Source of the DNA: Pseudobdellovibrionaceae bacterium
Lineage (GTDB): Bacteria > Bdellovibrionota > Bdellovibrionia > Bdellovibrionales > UBA1609
Assembly: GCA_947444305.1 (NCBI GenBank)
Contig: CANEZP010000006.1
Location: 62,001-126,000 of the forward strand
DNA: 64,000 bases
Direction of reading: 5' to 3'
Within the stretch, counting starts at the first letter, position 1. The number at the start of each line of letters is the position of its first letter. Under the pieces are notes generated by a model, which worked only from the letters and a program-made list of their open reading frames with translations, searched no databases and was not told the DNA's origin. The translations under genes and the position numbers were made by a program. Shown piece by piece: positions 24,586 through 32,783 of the stretch.

Positions 24586-25856
24586 GCGCGCGCTCCTTCT
24601 AAGGATTGTTCGAGTTCGACCGAGAACTCGGGCAACCACGACTGCACGCAAGCGTCGGCGAACCGGCGTAGCGTTTTGGGGCCGATCTTCATCAGCACGT
24701 CACCGGCGAAGGCGTGCGCCAACATCTGCTGCGCCAACGAGCGCGGAATCCCGCGGCTCATCAGGTAAAACATTTCGTCGTCGCTCAACCGGCCGATGCT
24801 CGCGCCGTGATTGGCTTTGACGTCGTCGGCGTAGATTTCGAGTTCGGGCTTCGTGTCGGCCTCGGCCGTGGGGCTTAATAGTAAATTGTGATTCAACTGC
24901 ATGGACGAAACTTTCTGCGCGTCCCGTTCAATCAAGATTTTACCGTTCAATACACCGCGGGCGTAATCTTTAAGGACGCTTTTAAATAACTGAGTCGAGG
25001 TACTGAGACCCTTCGCGTGGCGAACTTCCACCCGCTGATCGATATGTTGCTTTGCGCGCGCAAAAGTGAGGCCCGAAAGATGCGCCTCGGCGCGCTCGCC
25101 TAGGATCTCGGCGCGTAGGGAAGATCGGCACCAGCCGGCGCCGCCGTGCAACTGCGTGAGATTTAAAATCGCGCGCGCTTGCAAACGCGATTGCACCTCG
25201 GAGAAATGAGCGGGCGCGAGGTCTTCTTGCTGAACGCGGACCCAATCGAAAACGGCGTCTTCGCCGACATCGGCCACCGTCATCTCGGAGCGCAGGTAAG
25301 GCTGACCGACGCCGAGGTGAACTTCCGCAAGCGCCAGCGCAACGCCCTTCGCAACGGAAATGCGGTTCACCACCGGGGACCAAGTCGCACCCGAAGTTTG
25401 CGCGTGCACGATTAAAAAAGGTCTCGCGGGCGTCGAAGTGACGTTAAGATCAAATCCGGGCCGAGCGAGCGCCGAAGCTAGTCCCGACCACCCGTCATCC
25501 AGCTTGAGTTCCAAAGCGGCGAAATCTAATTCACGAAGAAATTTTTTATCCAAGGTTGATGATGCTTGATCGACGGAACCATTGACGGTGACGAGCACGT
25601 CGAAATCTTTGGACCATTGATTAATCATCGCTTTCGCGAACGAAGGCAAACCGTCGAGGTTCGCAATCGGAGCCAAATTCCACGGCACGGAAGTTACGGC
25701 GTTCGTGGAAGTGTACTTCCAGTCGTCATCTTTTTTGCCGGGCATGCCGGTTTTAGCAAACTTTGCCCAGGCTTCCTCACGAAAAGCGAGCTCGGCACCT
25801 TTAACGGTGGCGATCAAAGATTGGTACTGCGAAGTGACGCGGTCTCCGAAACTCAT
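24582..25856 (-). CDS. sufD: Fe-S cluster assembly protein SufD
   Basis: Partner of SufB in the SufBC2D scaffold. 424 residues. The start at 25856 overlaps the sufC stop as ATGA and has GAAGG upstream. The conserved C-terminal beta-helix part includes LNHNLLLSPTAEADTKPELE and ADDVKANHGASIG, the usual SufB/SufD family signature, ending with the ARGIPRSLAQQML-type helix (here SRGIPRSLAQQML). Confidence 0.93.
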   Translation of the reverse strand: MSFGDRVTSQYQSLIATVKGAELAFREEAWAKFAKTGMPGKKDDDWKYTSTNAVTSVPWNLAPIANLDGLPSFAKAMINQWSKDFDVLVTVNGSVDQASSTLDKKFLRELDFAALELKLDDGWSGLASALARPGFDLNVTSTPARPFLIVHAQTSGATWSPVVNRISVAKGVALALAEVHLGVGQPYLRSEMTVADVGEDAVFDWVRVQQEDLAPAHFSEVQSRLQARAILNLTQLHGGAGWCRSSLRAEILGERAEAHLSGLTFARAKQHIDQRVEVRHAKGLSTSTQLFKSVLKDYARGVLNGKILIERDAQKVSSMQLNHNLLLSPTAEADTKPELEIYADDVKANHGASIGRLSDDEMFYLMSRGIPRSLAQQMLAHAFAGDVLMKIGPKTLRRFADACVQSWLPEFSVELEQSLEGARA

Positions 25857-26608
25857 GCCTTCGTCACCCAATCGTAACCTTGTTTTTCAAGTTTCAAGGC
25901 TAACGATTTATCGCCGGATTCAACCACGCGTCCGTTGACTAACACGTGCACGAAATCCGGCACGATGTAATCGAGTAAGCGTTGGTAGTGCGTGATCAGT
26001 AAAATCGCGTTGTCCTTCGAGCGGAGTTTGTTCACGCCCGAGGCCACGACTTTCAAAGAATCGATATCGAGACCCGAATCGGTTTCGTCGAGGATGGCCA
26101 AGCGCGGAGATAGGACGGCCATTTGCAAAATCTCGTTACGCTTCTTCTCACCGCCCGAGAAACCTTCGTTCACCGCGCGTTCTAAAAACGACGGATTTAA
26201 CTCGACGATCGAAGATTTTTTCTCGACGAACTTGCGAAATTCTTCTTCGTTCATTTCGGCGACGCCTTGATGGCGGCAGACGGAATTGAACGAAGCGCGC
26301 AAGAAAGCGAGATTCGAAACACCGGGGACTTCGACCGGGTATTGGAACGCGAGGAAAACGCCTTCGCGCGCGCGTTCGTCGGCGGGCATCGCCAACAAAT
26401 CGCGCGGCTCGAAATTCACCTCGTAAGAAACTTGGCCCCCGGTCACTTTGTAATCCGGGTGGCCCGCCAAAACTTTAGATAAAGTCGATTTACCCGAACC
26501 GTTCGGGCCCATGATGGCGTGCACTTCGCCCGGTTTGATTTGCAGGTTCAAACCTTTCAAAACTTCTTTGTCATCAATCGTGCATTTAAGATCACTTACC
26601 GAAAGCAT
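25853..26608 (-). CDS. sufC: Fe-S assembly ATPase SufC
   Basis: ABC-type ATPase that drives the SufBC2D scaffold in the cytosol. 251 residues. Walker A GPNGSGKST (33-41), ABC signature FSGGEKKRNEILQ, and the Walker B region LAILDETDSGLD are all typical of SufC, including the Asp in the D-loop. It starts 2 nt after the sufB stop codon and overlaps sufD by 4 nt. Confidence 0.96.
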   Translation of the reverse strand: MLSVSDLKCTIDDKEVLKGLNLQIKPGEVHAIMGPNGSGKSTLSKVLAGHPDYKVTGGQVSYEVNFEPRDLLAMPADERAREGVFLAFQYPVEVPGVSNLAFLRASFNSVCRHQGVAEMNEEEFRKFVEKKSSIVELNPSFLERAVNEGFSGGEKKRNEILQMAVLSPRLAILDETDSGLDIDSLKVVASGVNKLRSKDNAILLITHYQRLLDYIVPDFVHVLVNGRVVESGDKSLALKLEKQGYDWVTKA

Positions 26609-26610
26609 AA

Positions 26611-28035
26611 TTATCCGATGCTGTTCTCGAGTTTCATTTCAATTAACTTAACGGCCTCGACCGAGAATTCCAGAGGCAGTTGTTTAAATACGTCTTTACA
26701 AAATCCATTAACAAGCAACGACACAGACTCTTCCTGGGAAAGGCCGCGCGATTGCAAATAGAACAGTTGGTCTTCCGATATGCGCGAGGTCGAAGCTTCG
26801 TGTTCGACGACCGCCGTATCGTTCTTCACTTCAATATAAGGAAAGGTGTTTGCGCTGCTCTCCGGGCCGACGAGCATGGAATCGCACTGCGAGAAATTGC
26901 GCGCTCCCGCGGCCGTCGGTAAAACTTTAACCAAGCCGCGGTAGCTGTTCATCGATTTACCCGTCGAAATACCTTTGGAAATAATCGTGCTCTTCGTGTT
27001 TTTACCGATGTGGATCATCTTCGTGCCGGTATCCGCTTGCATCTTATCGTGGGTCAGCGCCACCGAGTAAAACGCACCGACCGAGTTGTCACCCTGAAGA
27101 ATGCACGAAGGATATTTCCAAGTGATGGCCGAGCCGGCTTCAACTTGCGTCCACGAGATCTTTGAATTGCGGCCCTGGCACTTACCCCGTTTGGTCACGA
27201 AGTTGTAGATGCCGCCGCGGCCCTCGCGGTCCCCGGTGTACCAGTTCTGAACCGTCGAGTAGCGAATTTCGGCGTTGTCCATCGCGATGAGTTCGACGAC
27301 GGCCGCGTGCAGTTGATTTTCGTCACGCTGGGGCGCCGTGCAACCTTCAAGGTAGTTTACGTACGAACCTTCTTCGGCGACGAGCAAGGTGCGCTCGAAC
27401 TGCCCGGTCTCTTGCGCGTTGATGCGGAAGTAAGTCGAAAGGTCCAGCGGGCAACGAACACCTTTAGGAATATAGCAAAACGAGCCGTCCGAAAAAACCG
27501 CCGCGTTCAAGGCCGCGAAGAAGTTGTCGGTGTGCGGGACGACGGTGCCCAAGTATTTGCGCACCAATTCGGGATGAGTCTTCACCGCTTCGGAAATCGA
27601 GCAGAACACGACACCGACGCGATCGAGCGCTTCCTTGTGGGTCGTGCCCAAAGAAACCGAATCGAAGACGACGTCGATCGCAACGCCCGAGATGCGCTTT
27701 TGCTCGGTTAGCGGAATACCCAGACGTTCGAACGTTTTCAAAAGTTCGGGATCGAGCTGATCGAGCGACTTCGGTTTTTCATTCACCGACTTAGGGGCCG
27801 AATAATAATGCAAAGCTTGGTAATCGATTTTTTGGTAATCGGCCTTAGCCCAATGCGGTTCGGTCAGCGTTAACCAGTAGCGGAATGCCTTGAGACGGTA
27901 TTCGAGCAGCCACTCGGGTTCGTTTTTCTTTGCCGAAATCAGACGGACGACATCTTCGTCGAGCCCGCGGCGGATGTTTTCCATTTCGACGTCGGTGATG
28001 AAGCCATGCTTGTATTCGCTTTTTGCGGGATTCAT
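26611..28035 (-). CDS. sufB: Fe-S cluster assembly protein SufB
   Basis: Core scaffold subunit of the SUF system. 474 residues, full length. Recognisable segments include [20 protein letters not shown], the NYLEGCTAP region, [11 protein letters not shown] and the C-terminal [20 protein letters not shown] with SRGLSQEES. The Cys in YLEGCTAP matches the conserved Cys of SufB. Its start overlaps the Rrf2 regulator gene as ATGA. Confidence 0.96.
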   Translation of the reverse strand: MNPAKSEYKHGFITDVEMENIRRGLDEDVVRLISAKKNEPEWLLEYRLKAFRYWLTLTEPHWAKADYQKIDYQALHYYSAPKSVNEKPKSLDQLDPELLKTFERLGIPLTEQKRISGVAIDVVFDSVSLGTTHKEALDRVGVVFCSISEAVKTHPELVRKYLGTVVPHTDNFFAALNAAVFSDGSFCYIPKGVRCPLDLSTYFRINAQETGQFERTLLVAEEGSYVNYLEGCTAPQRDENQLHAAVVELIAMDNAEIRYSTVQNWYTGDREGRGGIYNFVTKRGKCQGRNSKISWTQVEAGSAITWKYPSCILQGDNSVGAFYSVALTHDKMQADTGTKMIHIGKNTKSTIISKGISTGKSMNSYRGLVKVLPTAAGARNFSQCDSMLVGPESSANTFPYIEVKNDTAVVEHEASTSRISEDQLFYLQSRGLSQEESVSLLVNGFCKDVFKQLPLEFSVEAVKLIEMKLENSIG

Positions 28036-28472
28036 GCGGTGGCCTCCGGTTCACTGACGACCTTTTTAGATAATTTCAAAAGATCACCGATCATAAGTGT
28101 TGAGTAAAAATCGAGCAGTCTGCGGTTCAGGGTCGTGATGGGCGAAACGATATTGCACGAGGTTTTAAGGTCACAGTCCCCATCGGCGCCGACGCACTTC
28201 GCGACCGCGAGATTGCCGAGGATCAATTCCATGAGTTCAAGAATCGATACACGGTTCAGATCGCGGATAAGAAGGTAGCCCCCGTACGCGCCCTGTTCGG
28301 AACGCAAGATCTCCCGCTGTGCCATTTGTTGCAGCACCCGCGCGGTCGCGTCGAAAGGCGAACCGGTCAGATCAACGACCTCTTTGGCGGAGGTCAGCTC
28401 GCCCGGACGTTTGTCGGCCATGACTTTGAGGGCCATTAGGGCGTATTCAACTTTTCGGTTCAAACGGTTCAT
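28032..28472 (-). CDS. Rrf2-family Fe-S-sensing regulator of the suf operon
   Basis: A 146-residue DNA-binding protein. The N-terminal winged helix is typical of Rrf2 ([23 protein letters not shown]). Cys93, Cys100 and Cys106 (CX6CX5C) can bind a cluster, as in IscR (CX5CX5C), so it probably senses Fe-S status and controls its own operon. First gene of rrf2-sufB-sufC-sufD-sufS-nfu. A candidate operator lies 41 nt upstream (28513-28527). Confidence 0.9.
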   Translation of the reverse strand: MNRLNRKVEYALMALKVMADKRPGELTSAKEVVDLTGSPFDATARVLQQMAQREILRSEQGAYGGYLLIRDLNRVSILELMELILGNLAVAKCVGADGDCDLKTSCNIVSPITTLNRRLLDFYSTLMIGDLLKLSKKVVSEPEATA

Positions 28473-28512
28473 GGACTTCCAAAACCTTAAAAGTTCTCGT
28501 GCTTTACTTGAC

Positions 28513-28527
28513 CTGGGTAGGCCCCAG
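28513..28527. promoter_or_regulatory. Candidate operator upstream of the suf operon
   Basis: CTGGG TAGGC CCCAG is a perfect 5-bp inverted repeat with a 5-nt spacer, 41 nt upstream of the rrf2 start codon and in the gap between divergent genes. Its position suits autoregulation by the Rrf2 protein; it does not match the known E. coli IscR sites. No convincing -35/-10 pair was found. Confidence 0.35.
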
Positions 28528-28653
28528 AGCTAAATGAAAGCGAGTCGAGAAGCAAGTGAATACTCAATTATATACGCTAAAAAATAACCGATATCTACGC
28601 GTCTCCTCCACCGATCGGTTTTTGGCATTCACCGCGAATACGGACACCTAACT

Positions 28654-29349
28654 ATGCTGAATGCGTTCTTAAGGTTATTGGCGATCACCGCAGGGTCCTT
28701 AATCCTGATCTTTTTTGCCGTAGTTTTCGTCCGCTGGATGGGTTTCCAACAAGAGTTCGCGGCACCCCCACACGCGTGGTTCGAACAAAAATATTGGAAC
28801 GTCTACGCCCCCGAAAAACCCTGTGGAAAAGTTAAGCAGCCTAGTGATCCGCAAACGATGATCATGGTGACGGTTAAATCGAGCGAAGGAGATTGGATCA
28901 TCGATTGTCCCGAAAATACGCCGATCGACGATCTGCTTAAATCCTCCGCACATCCCAATTGGATTCTTCGCGTGAAGGCGCACGATTCGGCCAATCTGGA
29001 TAAGTTGGTGGAGATTGTGGGTAACTACGACACGCGCAAGAAGTTCGGTTTCGTCAGCGATTCGCAACGAGCCTCGCGGTTCTTGCGGAAGAAGGGCCCG
29101 CAATGGCTCTACGCCGCCGATCCCGCGAGCCTTTTACGCTTACAGATCTTTACGAGCTTGTGGATCGAAACCGCGATGGATTTCTGGCCCGATTTTGTTT
29201 TAGCAACTAACGACTCATCCCTGCCTACTCACCTGAGCGAGCGTATCGCTAAGGAATTAGCGCGCCGGCAAAAACGCATCGTCTGGCAAGGTGATGAAAA
29301 TCCGCTCATCCCGGTGCAGGGACGCGTGACGACGAGTGCGGAGCACTAG
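28654..29349 (+). CDS. Membrane-anchored protein, possibly GDPD-like (231 aa)
   Basis: One N-terminal membrane helix (about residues 8-28) follows MLNAFLRLL. The rest is alpha/beta: a strand-helix series with WILRVKAHDSANLDKLVEIV and KKFGFVSDSQRASRFLRKKGP, a layout reminiscent of glycerophosphodiester phosphodiesterase or PI-PLC folds, but the usual catalytic His/Glu/Asp set is not clear, so it may be inactive or a different fold. Divergent from the suf operon; followed by tolQ after 51 nt. Confidence 0.65.
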   Translation: MLNAFLRLLAITAGSLILIFFAVVFVRWMGFQQEFAAPPHAWFEQKYWNVYAPEKPCGKVKQPSDPQTMIMVTVKSSEGDWIIDCPENTPIDDLLKSSAHPNWILRVKAHDSANLDKLVEIVGNYDTRKKFGFVSDSQRASRFLRKKGPQWLYAADPASLLRLQIFTSLWIETAMDFWPDFVLATNDSSLPTHLSERIAKELARRQKRIVWQGDENPLIPVQGRVTTSAEH

Positions 29350-29400
29350 AATCCCGCACGCAGGGTTGCATAAGGATTAGAATCGTCTTAGCCTTTTTGC

Positions 29401-30144
29401 ATGTTTGATTTATTCATCCCGCTCGCACATGCCGCTACTGATAACGTACAAGTCACCAACACCGGAGCGTGGCACGCCATCGCCACCGCGAGTCCGATTG
29501 TTCAGCTTACGCTACTGAGCCTCGCCGGCATGTCGGTCGTCTCGTGGGCGATCATGGTGCAAAAACGAAAACAGTTTAAATCCGTCATCGAAGCGAACGC
29601 ACCGTTCGAAGAAAAGTTCTGGAAAGCCGCTTCGCTCGAAGACGTGCACGATCATCTCAAAGATTTTCCCGACAGCAATTTGGCCAGCGTCTTTCGACTC
29701 GGTTACATGGAGTTAAAAAAATTAGCCGAGAGCAACCTGTCGGCCCCGGGCGAAAACGAAGCGCCGAATCTCTCGGGTCTCGACAACTTGGCGCGTGCTC
29801 TACGTAAAGCGATCGATTTGGAAGTCGCACGTTTAGAGTCGCGGCTGATTTTCTTAGCAACCGTCGGCAGCGTGGGTCCGTTCGTAGGTTTGTTCGGAAC
29901 GGTCTGGGGGATTATGTCCTCGTTCCAAAAAATCGGGCAAACCGGCATGGCTTCGCTCGCGGTCGTCGCTCCGGGTATTGCCGAAGCCTTGATCGCGACG
30001 GGCGTAGGCTTGGCGGCGGCCATCCCGGCGACCATCGCCTACAATCATTTCGTTTCGATGATCAAACGCCAAGAATTAGACCTTAATAATTTCTCGTCGG
30101 ATTTTTTGAACCTCGCTAAACGCAATTTCTTCCGGAGTCACTAA
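29401..30144 (+). CDS. tolQ: TolQ/ExbB proton-channel subunit
   Basis: Inner-membrane proton channel subunit that energises TolA for outer-membrane constriction at division. 247 residues with three membrane helices (about 35-55, 155-180, 195-220). The segment LIFLATVGSVGPFVGLFGTVWGIM and PGIAEALIATGVGLAAAIPA are the family signatures. Its stop overlaps the tolR start by 1 nt (TAATG). Confidence 0.93.
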   Translation: MFDLFIPLAHAATDNVQVTNTGAWHAIATASPIVQLTLLSLAGMSVVSWAIMVQKRKQFKSVIEANAPFEEKFWKAASLEDVHDHLKDFPDSNLASVFRLGYMELKKLAESNLSAPGENEAPNLSGLDNLARALRKAIDLEVARLESRLIFLATVGSVGPFVGLFGTVWGIMSSFQKIGQTGMASLAVVAPGIAEALIATGVGLAAAIPATIAYNHFVSMIKRQELDLNNFSSDFLNLAKRNFFRSH

Positions 30145-30566
30145 TGGCCGCGGGTCCCGTCGGTCGCAGCAGTTCAAGAATGGTTTTGAGTGAGATCAAC
30201 GTCACTCCGCTCGTCGACGTCATGTTGGTGTTGCTCATCATCTTTATGGTGACGGCGCCGATGATGCAGCAAGGTTTAGACGTGCAGTTGCCCGAAACCT
30301 CGAGCAGCGGCGTTCCCACCAGCGATGAGCCGTTCGTGTTGATCGTCAAGAAAGACGGCACGATCAAAGCCGGCGAGGCTTCGATGAAACTATCGAACCT
30401 TAAAGAAAAGCTGCAGGCCATTTTCAGCACGCGTAAAAACAAACAAGTTTATATCCAAGCCGACAAACAAACCGATTACGGTACGGTGGCCGAGGTTATG
30501 GGCGAGGTACGGGCCGCGGGGATATTTTCCATCGGTTTGATCACTTTGCCCAAAGGCTCGCGTTAA
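30144..30566 (+). CDS. tolR: TolR/ExbD biopolymer transport protein
   Basis: Partner of TolQ with one N-terminal membrane helix. 140 residues. The channel Asp is in ITPLVDVMLVLLIIFMV-type sequence (INVTPLVDVMLVLLIIFM), which carries the conserved Asp. The C-terminal periplasmic domain holds the usual VYIQADKQTDYGTVAEVMG. Its stop overlaps the tolA start by 1 nt. Confidence 0.93.
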   Translation: MAAGPVGRSSSRMVLSEINVTPLVDVMLVLLIIFMVTAPMMQQGLDVQLPETSSSGVPTSDEPFVLIVKKDGTIKAGEASMKLSNLKEKLQAIFSTRKNKQVYIQADKQTDYGTVAEVMGEVRAAGIFSIGLITLPKGSR

Positions 30567-31342
30567 TGACCGACCATTTTTCGCGCAATTTAACGATCTC
30601 GGCCGTGGGACACGCCGTTGTGCTCGCGCTGATTTTCGTGCGCGCGGCGTTCATGCCTTCGGAGCCGATCGAAATTCGCCGCGCGATTCGCGTCGACGTG
30701 GTCGACCTGCCGATGAAAATGACGGAAGAGCAGTTGAAAGCCGCCGAACCCCTGCCCGCGAAAACCGAAGCGAAGCCCGAGCCGATAAAAGAAGCGGCCA
30801 AGCCGCCCGAACCCGCAAAGCCTGAACCCGCAAAACCCGAACCGGTGAAGTTAAGTAAACCCGACGCGAATGCAAAGCCGAAGGACACTTCAAAATCGCA
30901 AAACGATGCCCTGGCAAAAATTAAGGCGATGAACGCGCTCGACAAAATTCGCGAAGACGTTAAGGGTGAAAAGAAACCCCCGGTTAAAGACGCCAAACCC
31001 GCGCAAGTTATAAAAGGCAATCAAGTCAGTGCGGGCAATTCGCTCACCGGCATGGATAAGATTGAGTACGACAAATATTTCGACGAACTCGAAGGCAAGA
31101 TCCGCGCGCAGTGGAGCATTCCGCAATGGCTTGCCGACGGGAACTTCAAAGCGCAGGTCCAAATCTTGATCGACGAACGTGGTTACGTAACCAAAAAAAT
31201 TATGCGCAGTTCTTCCGGCAACGAAATTTTCGACGCGCAAGTCATGGCGGCGATCGATGCTAGCTCGCCTTTGCCCGTGCCACCGGCCCGACTTCACGGC
31301 CGGCTTTCTACGGGCGGTATTGTTCTTAATTTCCCGGACTGA
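30566..31342 (+). CDS. tolA: TolA/TonB-like energy-transducing protein
   Basis: 258 residues: a short cytoplasmic start, one membrane helix (residues about 10-28), a Pro/Glu/Lys-rich spacer with repeated KPEPAKPEP units, and a C-terminal TonB/TolA-type domain (ISALIR-like alpha, YVTKKIMRSSSGNEIFDAQVMAAI). It links TolQR to TolB. The spacer is much shorter than in E. coli TolA (421 residues). The gene lies directly between tolR and tolB. Confidence 0.88.
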   Translation: MTDHFSRNLTISAVGHAVVLALIFVRAAFMPSEPIEIRRAIRVDVVDLPMKMTEEQLKAAEPLPAKTEAKPEPIKEAAKPPEPAKPEPAKPEPVKLSKPDANAKPKDTSKSQNDALAKIKAMNALDKIREDVKGEKKPPVKDAKPAQVIKGNQVSAGNSLTGMDKIEYDKYFDELEGKIRAQWSIPQWLADGNFKAQVQILIDERGYVTKKIMRSSSGNEIFDAQVMAAIDASSPLPVPPARLHGRLSTGGIVLNFPD

Positions 31343-31361
31343 TTACACCAGAGGATAAAAT

Positions 31362-32783
31362 ATGAACCATCGACTCTTGACCCAGAACCCGACCGCGACC
31401 CTGCTCCTCTTCGTCATGCTCGCGACGACGCTCTTTAGTTCGCAGATAACGACGGCCCAAGATTCATCAGTCTACATCGACGTCGGCCAAGCCCAGATCA
31501 AGAAGTCGTTGATCGCGCTACCTCCGCTGCTCTACGTCGGTTCGCAGGGAACGAACCGCGCGCACATCGAAGCGGGCCAAAATCTTTACCGCGTGATCTC
31601 GAACGACTTAACCGTGTCGAATTTTTTTACCTTCATTAAACCCGAAGCCTACCTCGAAGATCCCGCGAAGATCGGACTGCAGCCCGCGCCCGGCTCCCCT
31701 AACGGGTTCAAGTACGAAAATTGGAAAACCATCGGCGCTGAATTTTTGGTGCGCGCATCTTACCAAGTTTTAGGCGACGACCTTTCACTCGAAAGCTACG
31801 TGTACCACGTGCCGACCGCGAAACAGATCATGGGCAAAACCTATAAGGGGAAAGTGAACGCCGCGCGGAAGATGGGCCACATCTTCGCGAACGACTTAGT
31901 TAAAGCGCTTACCGGCAAACGCGGAATGTTCTTAACAAAGCTTACCGCCACCGGCCAAGAGACCAAAGGCGGCTCGAGCAAAGAAGTCTACGTCATGGAC
32001 TGGGACGGCTCGAACAAGCAACAGATCACCACGAACAAAGACATTACGCTTTCGCCCGCGTGGTCGAGCAAAGGCGACAAGATCTCGTACACGGCGTACG
32101 TCATGCACGTGAAGAACAAAGTAAAAAATGCCGATCTGTTCATCTATAATTTAGAAACCAGCAAACGTTTCCTCGTCTCTTACCGTAAAGGTTTAAACTC
32201 GGGTTCGGCATTTTTACCCGGCGACGAAAACCTGTTGATCACGTTGAGCGTGAACGGCAACCCCGATATCTACAAGATGACCGCCGACGGCAACACGATC
32301 ACGCCGCTGACCAACGGGCCTAACCGTTCGATGAACGTGGAACCGGCCGTTTCACCCGACGGCAAAACCATCGCGTTCTCGAGCGATCGCTCGGGTAAGC
32401 CGATGCTTTTCACGATGGACACCAACGGGAAAAACGTGAAGCGCCTGACCTTCGCCGGTAAATACAATTCGACGCCCGCGTGGTCACCCGACGGTAAGGT
32501 CATCGCGTTCGCGGCCCTTGACGTAGATCACTTCGATATCTTCACCATGAACCGCGACGGCTCGAACCTAAAACGCATGACCGATGCCAAGAAAGCCAAC
32601 GGCCGCGGCGCGAACAACGAGAGCCCGAGCTGGTCACCCGACGGCCGGCATATCTTATTCACCAGCGACCGAACCGGTAAAAATCAACTTTACATCGTCA
32701 GTCCCGACGGCACGAACGAGCGCCGGATCACCGAAGACAACATGAATTGGGACAAGCCTAAGTGGTCACCCTTCCTGGATTAG
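31362..32783 (+). CDS. tolB: Tol-Pal system protein TolB
   Basis: Periplasmic beta-propeller of the Tol system. 473 residues with a signal peptide (MNHRLLTQN...LFSSQITTAQ). The N-terminal domain is followed by WD/PD40-type blades (AWSSKGDKISYTAY, AVSPDGKTIAFSSD, AWSPDGKVIAFAA, SWSPDGRHILFTSD). AGAGGATAAA precedes the ATG. No pal gene follows; the end overlaps glnE by 22 nt. Confidence 0.93.
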   Translation: MNHRLLTQNPTATLLLFVMLATTLFSSQITTAQDSSVYIDVGQAQIKKSLIALPPLLYVGSQGTNRAHIEAGQNLYRVISNDLTVSNFFTFIKPEAYLEDPAKIGLQPAPGSPNGFKYENWKTIGAEFLVRASYQVLGDDLSLESYVYHVPTAKQIMGKTYKGKVNAARKMGHIFANDLVKALTGKRGMFLTKLTATGQETKGGSSKEVYVMDWDGSNKQQITTNKDITLSPAWSSKGDKISYTAYVMHVKNKVKNADLFIYNLETSKRFLVSYRKGLNSGSAFLPGDENLLITLSVNGNPDIYKMTADGNTITPLTNGPNRSMNVEPAVSPDGKTIAFSSDRSGKPMLFTMDTNGKNVKRLTFAGKYNSTPAWSPDGKVIAFAALDVDHFDIFTMNRDGSNLKRMTDAKKANGRGANNESPSWSPDGRHILFTSDRTGKNQLYIVSPDGTNERRITEDNMNWDKPKWSPFLD

